DNA from: Chloroflexi bacterium OLB14 | GTDB lineage: Bacteria > Chloroflexota > Anaerolineae > Anaerolineales > Villigracilaceae | Reading direction: 5' to 3' | DNA length: 64,000 bases | NCBI GenBank assembly: GCA_001567105.1 | Contig: LMZR01000050.1 | Span: forward strand, 1 to 64,000 | In this document: one piece after another, positions 1 through 8,726 of the stretch | Numbering within the stretch: the stretch's first letter is position 1 | How the letters are laid out: each line of letters opens with the position of its first letter | Notes under the pieces: model-generated | Told to the model about the DNA's origin: nothing | Seen by the model: only the letters and a program-made list of their open reading frames with translations | Databases searched by the model: none | Program-made: the position numbers and the translations under genes

Positions 1-20
1 TTGAATTATATTGAGCTTCA

Positions 21-644
21 TTGGCTGGCATAGCAGGCGCGTTTTTTATTTTTAAAGTCAACGAGAAATTTTTTACAAATTTATTTGAAACCGATGCCGA
101 AAATTTAAGTGATTACATTGTCAACATCAATGCAGGTTCGCGTGGTGCTTATTCTTCTGCTGGCTATGCTGTCTTTGAAGAATATCCAATTTCAGGGGTG
201 GGCTTAGGTGCTAGTGGATTTTTCATGTACCAAAATTTGCCAGAATGGTCTTTAACAAACGTGCCAGAAATTGCACGGCAATTGAGTCCAGAAAGTCGCT
301 TGTATCCCAACCCGAAAAATTTATATATTCGCTTATTAGCCGAAACAGGTTTGCTTGGATTTTTTATTTTCCTCGCTTTTCAATTTAATGTTTTAGGTGA
401 AATTCTTTCTTTACTAAAAAAGAATCAAGCATGGACTCGCTTTGCAGTGACGGCTGGAGTATTTGCATGGTTGGCGGTCACATTTTATAATGCCACCCAA
501 GATTCGCTCACCACGCCAAACATCTGGTTAATTTCGGGTATCATGGTGGGGTTATCAGCAAATATTTTTTCCGCTAAAGATGCTGAAAAAAATAAATCAA
601 TGCTCGCACCGCCGTCCTCGGCGGTGTGCAAGGAAAATAAATGA
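21..644 (+). CDS. O-antigen ligase / Wzy-like membrane protein, C-terminal part (5' truncated)
   Basis: The 207 residues look like the C-terminal third of an O-antigen ligase or polymerase-type integral membrane protein. There is a conserved periplasmic stretch (VFEEYPISGVGLGASGF, then YPNPKNLYIRLLAETGLLGF) followed by hydrophobic helices at about residues 110-125 and 140-180. Such proteins join or polymerise lipid-linked surface polysaccharide. The frame is closed by a TGA at 12-14, while another frame stays open over the first 30 bases, so the gene probably began left of the window and is broken near this edge. TTG at 21 is only the first possible start codon. The stop overlaps the next gene (ATGA), which suggests coupled translation. 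The last residues (about APPSSAV) are encoded by a dispersed palindrome. Confidence 0.6.
   Translation: MAGIAGAFFIFKVNEKFFTNLFETDAENLSDYIVNINAGSRGAYSSAGYAVFEEYPISGVGLGASGFFMYQNLPEWSLTNVPEIARQLSPESRLYPNPKNLYIRLLAETGLLGFFIFLAFQFNVLGEILSLLKKNQAWTRFAVTAGVFAWLAVTFYNATQDSLTTPNIWLISGIMVGLSANIFSAKDAEKNKSMLAPPSSAVCKENK
607..626. repeat. Dispersed palindrome, TCCT-loop family, copy 1
   Basis: CACCGCCG-TCCT-CGGCGGTG is a perfect 8-bp stem with a 4-base loop. It lies inside the 3' end of the upstream reading frame, 15 bp before the sulfotransferase start. Other copies with the same core (GCCGTCCTCGGC or its complement) lie at 28839, 48013, 52618, 52648 and 57589. Confidence 0.75.
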
Positions 645-1369
645 TTGTCCTTTCTGTAGGAATGCCGCGTGCAGGTTCGGGTTGGCACTATAATTTAATA
701 AACGATTTGATGATGACAACAGGTGCGGCAGATGCACGCCTTATTCGTGAAAAATATAAATTACAAAATATTCTCACTGAAGTCAATTGCAACATCGGTG
801 TATTATCTGCTAGAAGATTAGCGATGGTTTCGATTCCTGCCTTGCTGGGTAATACCTTTGTGATTAAAGCACACTCTAGCCCCACAACTGCTTCACGCCT
901 CTTGACTAGCCTCGGCTTGTTTCGTGTCATCTACATTTATCGTGACCCCCGCGATGCCATGCTCTCGGCTTATGATTACGGTCAACGTGCCATAGCCAAA
1001 GGCAGACCGAACGCTTTTTCTCACCTTGTCGAGTTTGACGATTGCGTCAACTTTATGATGGATTATGTTGCCATTTGGGAAAAGTGGATGCAAGAAAAGA
1101 ACATCTTAATCACCCGTTACGAAGATTTGTTAACGAACTATGATGAGGAATTCATCAAGCTAGTAACGTATTTGAAGTTAAACAGAAACAGCCCGCAGGT
1201 CCAAGAAAGAGGCGAAAAATATCGCCCTGGGGTAGGGGATAAGCAACAAGGTCTGCATTTTTTCAAAGGCAAAATTGGCAGATTTCGAGAAGCCTATACA
1301 GCAGAACAGCAGAAAATTATGGCTGAAAAATTGGTTAATTATTTGCCTAAAATGGGCTACAAAGTTTGA
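641..1369 (+). CDS. Sulfotransferase family protein
   Basis: This is a 242-residue cytoplasmic protein of the PAPS-dependent sulfotransferase fold. The N-terminal 5'-phosphosulfate-binding loop reads GMPRAGSGWHYN (residues 7-18). The 3'-phosphate-binding motif IYRDPRDAMLSAY is at about 100-112, and a late GVGDKQQGLHFFKGKIGRF segment resembles the C-terminal PAPS contact region. It would transfer sulfate to an unknown carbohydrate or lipid. The start codon overlaps the stop of the upstream polysaccharide ligase-like gene, so surface-glycan modification is a reasonable inference. The acceptor cannot be read from sequence. Confidence 0.75.
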   Translation: MIVLSVGMPRAGSGWHYNLINDLMMTTGAADARLIREKYKLQNILTEVNCNIGVLSARRLAMVSIPALLGNTFVIKAHSSPTTASRLLTSLGLFRVIYIYRDPRDAMLSAYDYGQRAIAKGRPNAFSHLVEFDDCVNFMMDYVAIWEKWMQEKNILITRYEDLLTNYDEEFIKLVTYLKLNRNSPQVQERGEKYRPGVGDKQQGLHFFKGKIGRFREAYTAEQQKIMAEKLVNYLPKMGYKV

Positions 1370-1443
1370 AAATATTCTAATGGGTTAAATGTAATTTACT
1401 TGTAATCTCGAATGGTTGCCGATGTGCAAGTTATTCGTTATGA

Positions 1444-3204
1444 TTGGCTGAAATGTTGAGAAGATTCGATACCCCCTATATGGCAGATTGGTTCGCCATA
1501 TCATTGCGCTGGATTGTATTTGTAGGGCTAATTGCGTCTCTCGGTTTAGGGCAGAGATTAGAGTTGACAGTAACCTGGCCCCTTGGGCTGATGATTATTT
1601 GGAATTTGGGCATGACTGCTTTAGCAGGATTAAATGCGCGTACTAATTTTCATCGGCGTATTAATTTAGCGATAGATTTAGTGCTGTCTGCCGCGTTTTA
1701 TTATGTGCAAGGCGGAGTGAGTGGACCTGCATTTTGGGTGGGCATTTTACCGATTTTAACTGGCTCAATATATTTTGAACTTTGGGGCGCTACGCTCTCA
1801 GCAATTTTATTTGGCGTTTTTGTTTTAATTATTGGTGTTCAACCTTCACAGAATTTATCGTTTTCATTTTTTGTTGTGGCAATTTTATCTATTGCGGGTA
1901 TTACATTTGGTTTTATTGGGCGTAGATTATCAGACCATATGCGTAAAAACCGCGCACTGCAAATAGATGGTGAAAATAAAAAACATGCTATCCAAAATGA
2001 ACGCATGCGTGCCATTTATGAATTGACTTCCACACTTTCGTCTACATTGAGCTATAGACGTGTGCTTGATTCTGCTTTAGATATGAGCGCAACAGCACTT
2101 AACCCGAATGTGGAAGAATCAGGCGGTGACCCATTGGTAGGTGCGGTGATGTTGTTCAATGCAGGGAAATTGCGGGTTGGCTCTGCGCGACGATTCACCA
2201 GTGCCGATATGCGGGTAACATTTGACGCGGCAGAAGGTAGCCTTAAACGGGCTTTAGATGAAGGCGACCCAATTACATTCAAAGATATTGGCTACGACCC
2301 TGAACTTGGCAAAGTGGTAGCACTACGCAACTGCACCAGTGGCTATTGCTTTCCATTGCGCAGTGGCTTCAATGTATATGGCGTTTTATTATTTGCTCAC
2401 CCCGAAGCCGACTACTTCAATGAAGAACGAACCAAACTATTAGATATTATCGGCAGACAATCCGTCATTGCTATCCAAAACGCACGTTTATATCAAGATT
2501 TGATTGAAGAAAAAGAACGTATGGCAGAAGTGTACGAAGATGCCCGCAAAAAACTTGCCCGCGATTTGCATGATGGACCCACCCAATCAGTTGCGGCAAT
2601 GGCAATGCGCCTCAATATCACCAAGCGCATGCTTGCTAAAGATGTCAAAGCCGCGGCAGATGAAGTAACCAAGCTGGAAGAATTGGCGCACCGCACCACC
2701 AAAGAAATCCGCCACATGCTGTTTACATTACGTCCGCTCATTCTTGAATCGCAAGGGCTGGGCGCGGCTATTCAATCTATGGCAGATAAAATGCTGGAAA
2801 CATACGCACAAAAAGTTACCGTAGATGTTGAAGAACGTGCCGTACAACAACTTGAAATGGGAAAACAAGGCGTAATTTTTTTCATCATTGAAGAAGCAGT
2901 TAACAACGCCCGCAAACATGCCGCCGCAGAAACCATCGCTGTTAAATTACGTCAAGTAGACACCGGTGTGGTTTTACTAGAAATTATTGATAACGGTGTT
3001 GGCTTTGACGTAAAAGATGTAACAGAAAATTATGATAAACGCTCAAGCAGTAGTTTGGGCATGGTCAACCTGCGTGAGCGCGCCGAATTGGTAAATGGTT
3101 ATCTCCAAATTGAATCAAAACCCAAAAAGGGAACAAAAATTCAAGTCTATATTCCATTAACCGAAGAAGCGGCAGATAGACTTCACCATGGTCGCAGGAA
3201 ATAA
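1444..3204 (+). CDS. Membrane GAF-domain sensor histidine kinase (NarL/DesK type)
   Basis: This is a 586-residue membrane sensor kinase. Five or six hydrophobic helices fill residues 15-165, a short coiled linker follows, and a GAF domain spans about 200-350. The HisKA_3 dimerisation box has RDLHDGPTQS (phospho-His in LHDGP) near 375-385. A GHKL ATPase domain has the N box EEAVNNARKHA, G1 IIDNGVGFD and G2 SLGMVNLRERAELV. This order is typical of kinases that phosphorylate NarL/LuxR-type regulators. No response regulator gene is adjacent, so it is an orphan here. The start is uncertain: TTG 1444 follows an in-frame stop directly, ATG 1453 is nearly as good, and neither has a clear ribosome-binding site. 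Confidence 0.85.
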   Translation: MAEMLRRFDTPYMADWFAISLRWIVFVGLIASLGLGQRLELTVTWPLGLMIIWNLGMTALAGLNARTNFHRRINLAIDLVLSAAFYYVQGGVSGPAFWVGILPILTGSIYFELWGATLSAILFGVFVLIIGVQPSQNLSFSFFVVAILSIAGITFGFIGRRLSDHMRKNRALQIDGENKKHAIQNERMRAIYELTSTLSSTLSYRRVLDSALDMSATALNPNVEESGGDPLVGAVMLFNAGKLRVGSARRFTSADMRVTFDAAEGSLKRALDEGDPITFKDIGYDPELGKVVALRNCTSGYCFPLRSGFNVYGVLLFAHPEADYFNEERTKLLDIIGRQSVIAIQNARLYQDLIEEKERMAEVYEDARKKLARDLHDGPTQSVAAMAMRLNITKRMLAKDVKAAADEVTKLEELAHRTTKEIRHMLFTLRPLILESQGLGAAIQSMADKMLETYAQKVTVDVEERAVQQLEMGKQGVIFFIIEEAVNNARKHAAAETIAVKLRQVDTGVVLLEIIDNGVGFDVKDVTENYDKRSSSSLGMVNLRERAELVNGYLQIESKPKKGTKIQVYIPLTEEAADRLHHGRRK

Positions 3205-3282
3205 AAACAACGCTTCGATTCTTGCTTTAGGCTTGCTGATTTAATTCCCCAACTTTATTTTTAACTGATACATTATGGACTC

Positions 3283-3318
3283 GACCAGCTTGCTGGTCAA
3301 TTACGGGAGCATGCTCCC
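3283..3318. terminator. Two adjacent hairpins at convergent gene ends
   Basis: GACCAGC-TT-GCTGGTC (3283-3298) is followed by the perfect 14-base palindrome GGGAGCATGCTCCC (3305-3318). The second lies within the last codons of rdgB. They separate the convergent kinase and rdgB genes and may act as a terminator, although no long T tract follows. Confidence 0.4.
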
Positions 3319-3915
3319 TAACTCCATAAATTTTTCCAAAATTTTCATAGCATTCATCACCGCCAAACCTCGATGGCTGATTCTATTTTTATGCTCATTA
3401 TCTAACTCAGCCATTGTTTTGCCTAATGCGGGGAATAAAAAGATAGGGTCATAGCCAAAACCATTTATGCCACGCTCTTCAGAAATAATTTCACCATAGC
3501 AATTCCCTTCAGCAAATTCAACTTCACCTGTTGGTTTGGCAATGGCAATGGTGGCATGGAAGTGAGCAGTCCATACTTGAGGTTTATCTTTCAAATTTTG
3601 TAACAGAAAATCTCGTCTATCTTTATCAGTGGCATTTGGTTTAGGGGAATATCTGGCTGAATATAAACCTGGTGCGCCATCTAAAACATCCACTTCTAAG
3701 CCTGAATCATCCGCGAGAGCGATTAATCCGCTGGCTTGGGCGAATTGCGTTGCTTTTTTACTGGCGTTTTCTTGATAATTTTTTCCATCTTCAATGACAT
3801 CTAAAGTTAAATTAATATCTGCTGGGGTTAATAATTGAACCCGCAAATTTTTTAATAAATCTTGAAATTCTTTTACTTTACCTTTGTTATTGGTGGCGAT
3901 TAAAAGTTTATTCAT
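3301..3915 (-). CDS. rdgB: XTP/dITP diphosphatase (RdgB/HAM1)
   Basis: This 204-residue protein matches the RdgB/Ham1 family, which hydrolyses non-canonical purine triphosphates (XTP, dITP, ITP) to monophosphates and pyrophosphate in the cytoplasm, keeping them out of DNA and RNA. The N-terminal IATNNKGKVKEF substrate loop, the central ALADDSGLEVDVLDGAPGLYSARY block and the C-terminal GFGYDPIF and SHRG..A motifs are all present. Length is normal. The start overlaps the end of queG by 8 bp, so the two are probably translationally coupled. The last residues (GSMLP) are encoded by a palindrome, so the tail may have been reshaped. Confidence 0.93.
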   Translation of the reverse strand: MNKLLIATNNKGKVKEFQDLLKNLRVQLLTPADINLTLDVIEDGKNYQENASKKATQFAQASGLIALADDSGLEVDVLDGAPGLYSARYSPKPNATDKDRRDFLLQNLKDKPQVWTAHFHATIAIAKPTGEVEFAEGNCYGEIISEERGINGFGYDPIFLFPALGKTMAELDNEHKNRISHRGLAVMNAMKILEKFMELGSMLP

Positions 3916-4948
3916 TGTTTATTTTCTCAATTGCCCATTGTGCATGAGTTCTAATTAATTCTTCATCATCTTGTAAGGCTTGTTGCAAAATAGGAATATC
4001 TTTTTTATTTTTTTTATTTCCAACTGCAACCGCTAGATTACGTAAATATCCACGCCGTTTGGTGCGTTTGATGGGTGATTTTTTGAAGCGTTGATTAAAC
4101 TCAACGGATGTCAGTACCAAGTCGGAGGTCAGCACTGGAAGCGGGATTTTTGTTTCAAAGGCAGTATCGGCTGGTTGAGCAAATCGATTCCATGGGCAAA
4201 CTTGCTGGCAAATATCACATCCAAAAATCCAATCTCCTATTTGATTTCGTAAATTTTCAGGGATTTCCTTTTTGAGTTCAATGGTGAGATATGAAATGCA
4301 ACGATTTGCATCAACGGTGCGGTTTGGGAGAATGCAATTGGTGGGGCAAGCCCTGATACAACGTGTGCAAGTGCCACAATGATCTGTTGAAAATTTTTCA
4401 TCGGGTTCGAGTTCGATGCCTAATAAAATTTCTGCTAGAAAAAAAGTTGAACCTGCTTGTGGATTGATGAGCATGGAATTTTTTCCAATCCAACCCAAGC
4501 CTGCACGTTGAGCAAGTTCTCTTTCTAGGATGGGACCCGTATCTGTATAATATCGGTTTGGAATTTTTTCGCCGAGTTGTTCTTCAATAAATTCTACGAT
4601 GGCTTGTAGTTTTTGTGGAAGGATGTCGTGATAATCATCACCGAGTGCATAAGAAGCTACCCTCACCCCTAACCCCTCTCCCATAAGTGGGAGAGGGGAA
4701 CATGGAGAATAAGGAATTGCTAAAACTAAAATTGATTTACATTCAGGCAAAATTTCTTTGGGGTTTTTTCGGCGAGTTAAACTTCGTTCTGTTTCTAAAT
4801 ATTTCATTTCCCCATGTTGATTTTTATTTATCCAATCTTGAAAGATGTTGAAGTTTTCAAGTGGTGCAGAAGAAGTAACGCCAGTTAGGATGAATCCTAA
4901 CTGGCGTGCTTTTTCTTTGATGGCTTGTTTTAGGTTATTGGACGACAA
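3908..4948 (-). CDS. queG: Epoxyqueuosine reductase QueG
   Basis: QueG is the cobalamin- and Fe-S-dependent reductase that converts epoxyqueuosine to queuosine in the anticodon loop of certain tRNAs. The 346-residue product has the family's N-terminal domain (ALGDDYHDILP, YTDTGPILERELAQRAGLGWIGKNS) and two 4Fe-4S clusters (CGTCTRCIRACP and CDICQQVCPWN). A HEAT-like C-terminus (RNLAVAVGN, AIEKI) follows. Residues at about 80-93 (SPCSPLPLMGEGLGVRV) do not look like QueG and are encoded by a G/C-rich dispersed repeat at 4661-4698. The start overlaps the end of the upstream lipoprotein by 14 bp, and the end overlaps rdgB. Confidence 0.93.
   Translation of the reverse strand: MSSNNLKQAIKEKARQLGFILTGVTSSAPLENFNIFQDWINKNQHGEMKYLETERSLTRRKNPKEILPECKSILVLAIPYSPCSPLPLMGEGLGVRVASYALGDDYHDILPQKLQAIVEFIEEQLGEKIPNRYYTDTGPILERELAQRAGLGWIGKNSMLINPQAGSTFFLAEILLGIELEPDEKFSTDHCGTCTRCIRACPTNCILPNRTVDANRCISYLTIELKKEIPENLRNQIGDWIFGCDICQQVCPWNRFAQPADTAFETKIPLPVLTSDLVLTSVEFNQRFKKSPIKRTKRRGYLRNLAVAVGNKKNKKDIPILQQALQDDEELIRTHAQWAIEKINNE
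4661..4698. repeat. Dispersed repeat inserted in frame inside queG
   Basis: CCTCACCCCTAACCCC leads into a hairpin CCCCTCTCCCA-TAAG-TGGGAGAGGGG (4673-4698). Read as protein on the minus strand it gives the low-complexity peptide PLPLMGEGLGVRV. It sits between QueG residues that are normally contiguous (LAIPYSP and ASYALGDDYH) and keeps the frame open. Confidence 0.75.
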
Positions 4949-5570
4949 TTTTTACAATTAAGATGAAGTCTTTTTTTCCAAAAGGTACGCCTTTGGCGTT
5001 GACCATTTGCCAGTAGCCTATATATTCTCCGGGCGTGCTTGGAGCTTTGAATTGAACAGATACATCGGCTTCTTGGCCTGGGGCTACAAGGGCTGTTAAT
5101 GGAATAGGTTGAGCGTCCATATCTTCATTGGGCGGAGAACCATAGGAGAAGATGGCTTTATAGTTTGTATCCCAAGTACAAATCCCAGTATTTTTTATTT
5201 TCCAAGTTTTTGTAAATTCTTGCCCTGCCGGAATAGGTGTACCATCAGGTATGGTGACGTCTAATGTGTTGATGTCAAAAGAGTAATCGTCACATAATGC
5301 CTCTTGTGTACCTAATGCAATTTGGGTTGGGTCGCTAGAGACAATAACTAATTGCGTTGTTGTGGCTGTTGGCTCGGCAGGGGTTGGCGTTTCAGTTGGT
5401 GGTGCCGATGTAGGAGTAAATGCGGCGGCAGTTAAAGTTAATTCTGCTACCACTGTGCTAGCGGCAGAGGTGCGAACTGCATTGACATCTGGTGTAGGTT
5501 CAATGGGTGTGCTAGGCGCGCAGGCGACAAGGAAAATAGCAAGCAAGAAAAAGGTTGTTATTTTTTTCAT
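4935..5570 (-). CDS. NBR1-Ig-like domain lipoprotein 1
   Basis: This is a predicted exported lipoprotein of about 211 residues. The start is the ATG at 5570 behind GAGG; an upstream ATG at 5585 adds five residues. A hydrophobic signal ends in the lipobox FLVACAP. A Thr/Pro-rich linker (TPTSAPPTETPTPAEPTATTT) follows, then one Ig-like beta-sandwich of the type first named in NBR1, with TIPDGTPIPAGQEFTKTWKIKNTGICTWD, the AP-GQ-DVSVQF strand and GEYIGYWQMVNAKG. The Ig domain probably binds something outside the membrane; the ligand is unknown. It is the last of five tandem paralogues and overlaps queG by 14 bp. Confidence 0.75.
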   Translation of the reverse strand: MKKITTFFLLAIFLVACAPSTPIEPTPDVNAVRTSAASTVVAELTLTAAAFTPTSAPPTETPTPAEPTATTTQLVIVSSDPTQIALGTQEALCDDYSFDINTLDVTIPDGTPIPAGQEFTKTWKIKNTGICTWDTNYKAIFSYGSPPNEDMDAQPIPLTALVAPGQEADVSVQFKAPSTPGEYIGYWQMVNAKGVPFGKKDFILIVKIVVQ

Positions 5571-5584
5571 TTGTCCTCGTTTCA

Positions 5585-6303
5585 TCAGTTAGTGACTACG
5601 TCAATTTTTGCCCATACTAAAGACCCAAAGAAGTTTCCGCTATCGTCTTTTAGTTTGAAATACCAAATGTATTCTCCTGGCGTTTTGGGTGTTCTAAGGC
5701 TCACAGTAAAAGTAATCGTTTTTTGTGGCTCAACAAAAGGTCCTTCTTTTGGAATTGTGAAATTTTTACCACCATAACCACCTGTTGAAAATTCTTGAAT
5801 AAAAGCAAAACTGTAGCCTTCATCCCAAGCACAAGAGCCAACGTTAATAAACTCCCAGCTTTTGGTAAATTCTGTATTTACCCGTACTTTTTCCATATCA
5901 AGTGGTTTCGATTCGCTGATTAAATATCCATCATTACAGCCATTTTTGTGGTTGTTGTGCTAATTACCCCTACTGTAGCAGAAGTACTAATAGCCAATGG
6001 GGTAATGCCAGGTTGTTGTGTATTGATTGCAAAGGGGGTGTTAGTTGCCCCAAACAATGCAGATGTTGGCAAAGGTGCCAAAGTATTGGTAGCAACCGCT
6101 GTATTGGTTGGGAGCGGGGTAGGCGGTATGGCTTGAGCGGTTTGTTCTTGTTGTAAAGCAGATTGGGTTAGCACAATTTCAAACGCTTGTGTTTGAATTG
6201 CGCCAGGATCTTCAGTAGGTGGTGGTGTTGCCCCTAGGTTACAAGCACTTAGACCTAAAGAAATTAACAAACCAACCGACCAAATTAACTTACGAGATTT
6301 CAT
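5585..6303 (-). CDS. NBR1-Ig-like domain lipoprotein 2 (frameshifted)
   Basis: This reads as one gene in two frames. The N-terminal part (6303-5920) has a signal peptide, lipobox LGLSACN and Thr/Pro linker. The C-terminal part (from about 5940) carries the NBR1-type Ig domain (TEFTKSWEFINVGSCAWDEGY, GEYIWYFKLKDDSGNFFGS). The T run at 5943-5947 (A5 on the coding strand) is one base short. Restoring one base joins the halves through NGCNDGYLISES into about 239 residues, the expected size for the family. A strong site (CGGAGG) precedes ATG 6303. Either the base is an assembly error or the gene is broken. Confidence 0.65.
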
Positions 6304-6342
6304 ATTGCGAGCCTCCGAGAATTATGCTTGAATTATAACGCA

Positions 6343-7581
6343 CTATGGAGTGGGCGTTTCGGTAGGAGTGGATGAAGGGGTCTCTGTAAAAGTAGGCGTT
6401 GGCGTAGAAGTGAATGTAGGGGTGAATGTTGTACTTGGGGTAAAAGTAACCGAAGGGGTATAGCTTGGTGTAGAAGGAGGCGGAGGGTTTCCAAACCGGG
6501 CAATATGTGGGTTTAACCATATACCATAATCTTGGTTATTGCCACCATTGGCATTTACTTCTAAAATAAATTTCAATGTTTCGCCTGCTAAGCTACTTAA
6601 ATCTACATCTATTGTAAAATATTTTCCTTCATAGGCTTCGTTCCATGAACCTAATGTTTTTACCTGACCATTGTTAAGATAATTCAACTTAAACAATACG
6701 TTACATTTTTTCGCCTCATATTGGCAAAATACCAAAGCTCTAAAACGATCACCAGATTGAACTGTGAAAGCAGGGAACTGCCCACTGATAATACCATTAC
6801 GTTTATCTTGTGGCATCATCAGCAAGCCTACATTATCAGACTTTGTTCCATTTTCAAATTTTGGTTTATTCACTTTAATAACAAAGCCGTTGGCATCGCC
6901 CTCAGCACCGGGGCAGGGCAATGCGGCGTTACTGTTCGCCCAGTTGGCTTGACAGAAATTTTCAGCAAAGTTATATGCCACATAAGCAGGACCAATCACT
7001 TTTATTTTTACCCAAAAAGCGGTATCGGCATTATCACCAATGCCAAACAACGAACCATTTGCATTTCTCATTTTCCAATAGCCAACATAATTACCATCTT
7101 TATTAGGTGCAACCAATGGCACTGAAACATCAATAAATTGACCAGGCGCAACACTGCCAGCCAAAGCAACAGCAGATGGCGCGCTCATGGCATCTCCACT
7201 TGAAAAAACAATCGCATACGCTGTAGTCCATGTGCAGGTGCCAACATTTTTGATGCGCCATGTTTTTACAAAAGGTGTATTACTGGATATGTTACTGCCA
7301 TCAGGATATGTTACATCTGATAAAAACTGCGCCGCATCACATTTGGATGTGACAACTGGTGACTGCACCCCAACAGTATTTGTGGCTACAACTGATGACG
7401 TAGCCGAAGGTAATGGTAAGCCCGGGGTTACAGTATTAACTTGCACGGTCAGGGCTGAGGCGGTGTAAATACTATTGAGCGTTGCAAATGTATCTGGTGT
7501 GGCTGGGTTCGATGGGGCATTGCAAGCAAGTTGTACAATCAATAAAAGTGCAGTAGCAAAGATAATCTTTTTATGAAGCAT
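6343..7581 (-). CDS. NBR1-Ig-like domain lipoprotein 3 with extra beta domain and Thr/Pro tail
   Basis: A 412-residue exported lipoprotein, the longest of the five paralogues. The signal peptide ends at the lipobox VQLACNA. A Thr-rich linker is followed by the NBR1-type Ig domain at about 80-195 (YPDGSNISSNTPFVKTW, KNVGTCTWTTAY, GNYVGYWKMRNANG). A second, unrelated beta-rich domain spans about 200-360 (FAENFCQANW, GIWLNPHIARFG). It resembles a carbohydrate-binding or jelly-roll module in its alternating strands, but I do not recognise it. The C-terminus is a Thr/Pro/Ser-rich tail of about 45 residues, which could span a cell-wall layer. GGAGG five bases before ATG 7581 supports the start. Confidence 0.75.
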   Translation of the reverse strand: MLHKKIIFATALLLIVQLACNAPSNPATPDTFATLNSIYTASALTVQVNTVTPGLPLPSATSSVVATNTVGVQSPVVTSKCDAAQFLSDVTYPDGSNISSNTPFVKTWRIKNVGTCTWTTAYAIVFSSGDAMSAPSAVALAGSVAPGQFIDVSVPLVAPNKDGNYVGYWKMRNANGSLFGIGDNADTAFWVKIKVIGPAYVAYNFAENFCQANWANSNAALPCPGAEGDANGFVIKVNKPKFENGTKSDNVGLLMMPQDKRNGIISGQFPAFTVQSGDRFRALVFCQYEAKKCNVLFKLNYLNNGQVKTLGSWNEAYEGKYFTIDVDLSSLAGETLKFILEVNANGGNNQDYGIWLNPHIARFGNPPPPSTPSYTPSVTFTPSTTFTPTFTSTPTPTFTETPSSTPTETPTP

Positions 7582-7649
7582 GGGTACCTCCGTTTAATAA
7601 ATCAATTATTAAAGACGACCTTTATATACGAAAAGTTCCCATATAATTT

Positions 7650-7676
7650 GTAGCGCAAACCAATAGTTTGCGCTAC
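7650..7676. terminator. Hairpin between lipoprotein genes 4 and 3
   Basis: GTAGCGCAAAC-CAATA-GTTTGCGCTAC is a perfect 11-bp stem just after the stop of the upstream minus-strand lipoprotein gene. It has no T tract on the coding strand, so it may be a dispersed palindrome acting as an mRNA end or processing site. Confidence 0.5.
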
Positions 7677-7687
7677 GTTATTAATCT

Positions 7688-8652
7688 TTATGGGCAAACA
7701 AACTCAAAATCAAGTTTAATAGTTTTTTCTACAGGCTCTGTGATTGTGAATGCAACCCATTTTGCTCCCTGTGAGTTTGCGCGCCCGAATTTCCATTCTC
7801 TGGTGAAGGTGGTATTGGTAGCAGATTCTATCTCTACGTGTTTAACTTTTGAATCATTACCATCTTTTTGAGACCAAAAATAGCTAAATTCAGTAGGTCC
7901 ATTAGTGGTGACTGTTACATAAAATGTATATAAACTATTAGCAGGGCAACCCGTTTTAGGTTCACGTACATAATAGGCATTTAATGCTGTTACACCGTAT
8001 TGTTGTGGCTTATCTGAGGCAGATACTTGAATTTCAGCATAAAATGGCGAGTCGTACATGCCTACACCGAAATTGATATTATCTGGCGTTTGTAATTTCC
8101 ACTCAGAACGATATGCTCCATCGGTGCTGGGGGCTGTTAGCACTAGCGAAATTGGTACAGTTTGGCCTGGTCCTGTCACTTGCGGTAAGTTATAAACATA
8201 ACCACCGCCTAAGGTATCTCCGCTCCAAAAATAATTTTATAACTAGTATCCCAAACACAAGTGCTAGTATTGGTGATAAACCATGTTTTCGTAAATTGTG
8301 TGCCAGGTTTTAAGATGGTACCATCGGGTAGCACATCAGTATTTTCACCTGTTAAACTAGCCTTAGCACACTCAGCTTTTGAATTTTGATTTGGCAATGT
8401 AGCAATTACAGTAGAAAAAGGCGTAGGCAAAGATGTTTGTATTTGATAAGGTGTTTGGGTTGGTATTAAAGTTGTAGGTGGAATTTGTGTATTGGTTAAT
8501 ATATTGGAATGTTGTGCAGCAACTGTTTCAGCTACAGCAGTTTGAATAGCACTTTCATTATCTACATTTGAGCCGCAAGCAGTGATCATTAACATCGTAG
8601 TTAGAAATAACAGTATATATTTTTTTAGTTTGAAACATTTTTTTCCTTTCAT
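7688..8652 (-). CDS. NBR1-Ig-like domain lipoprotein 4 (frameshifted)
   Basis: The N-terminal frame (8652-8209) gives a signal peptide with lipobox LMITACGS, a Thr/Pro linker and the first Ig strands (DVLPDGTILKPGTQFTKTW, STCVWDTSYKIIF). The second frame (about 8230-7688) continues with strands such as GPGQTVPISL and GAYRSEWKLQTPDN, then a further beta-rich segment of about 95 residues (CPANSLYTFYV, KTIKLDFEFVC). The A run at 8227-8231 (T5 on the coding strand) is one base short. Adding one base joins them through FWSGDTLGGGYVYNLPQV into about 321 residues. The C-terminal segment resembles that of lipoprotein 5, so the two are closer paralogues. Confidence 0.65.
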
Positions 8653-8678
8653 TTGTAAAAATGATTATACTGTTAAAT

Positions 8679-8706
8679 AACAACGCCTGTATCCACAGGC
8701 GTTGTT
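8679..8706 (-). terminator. Terminator-like hairpin after lipoprotein 5
   Basis: AACAACGCCTGT-ATCC-ACAGGCGTTGTT is a perfect 12-bp stem just downstream of the lipoprotein 5 stop on the minus strand and 27 bp before the start of lipoprotein 4. It would end or attenuate transcription between the two paralogues. Confidence 0.6.
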
Positions 8707-8726
8707 AGATTAAAAAACTTTTATTT

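Noticed and set aside
5362..5592. Plus-strand open frame rich in Val/Gly/Ala opposite lipoprotein 1
   Set aside because: It is the antisense of the Thr/Pro linker; low-complexity composition and no start site of its own.
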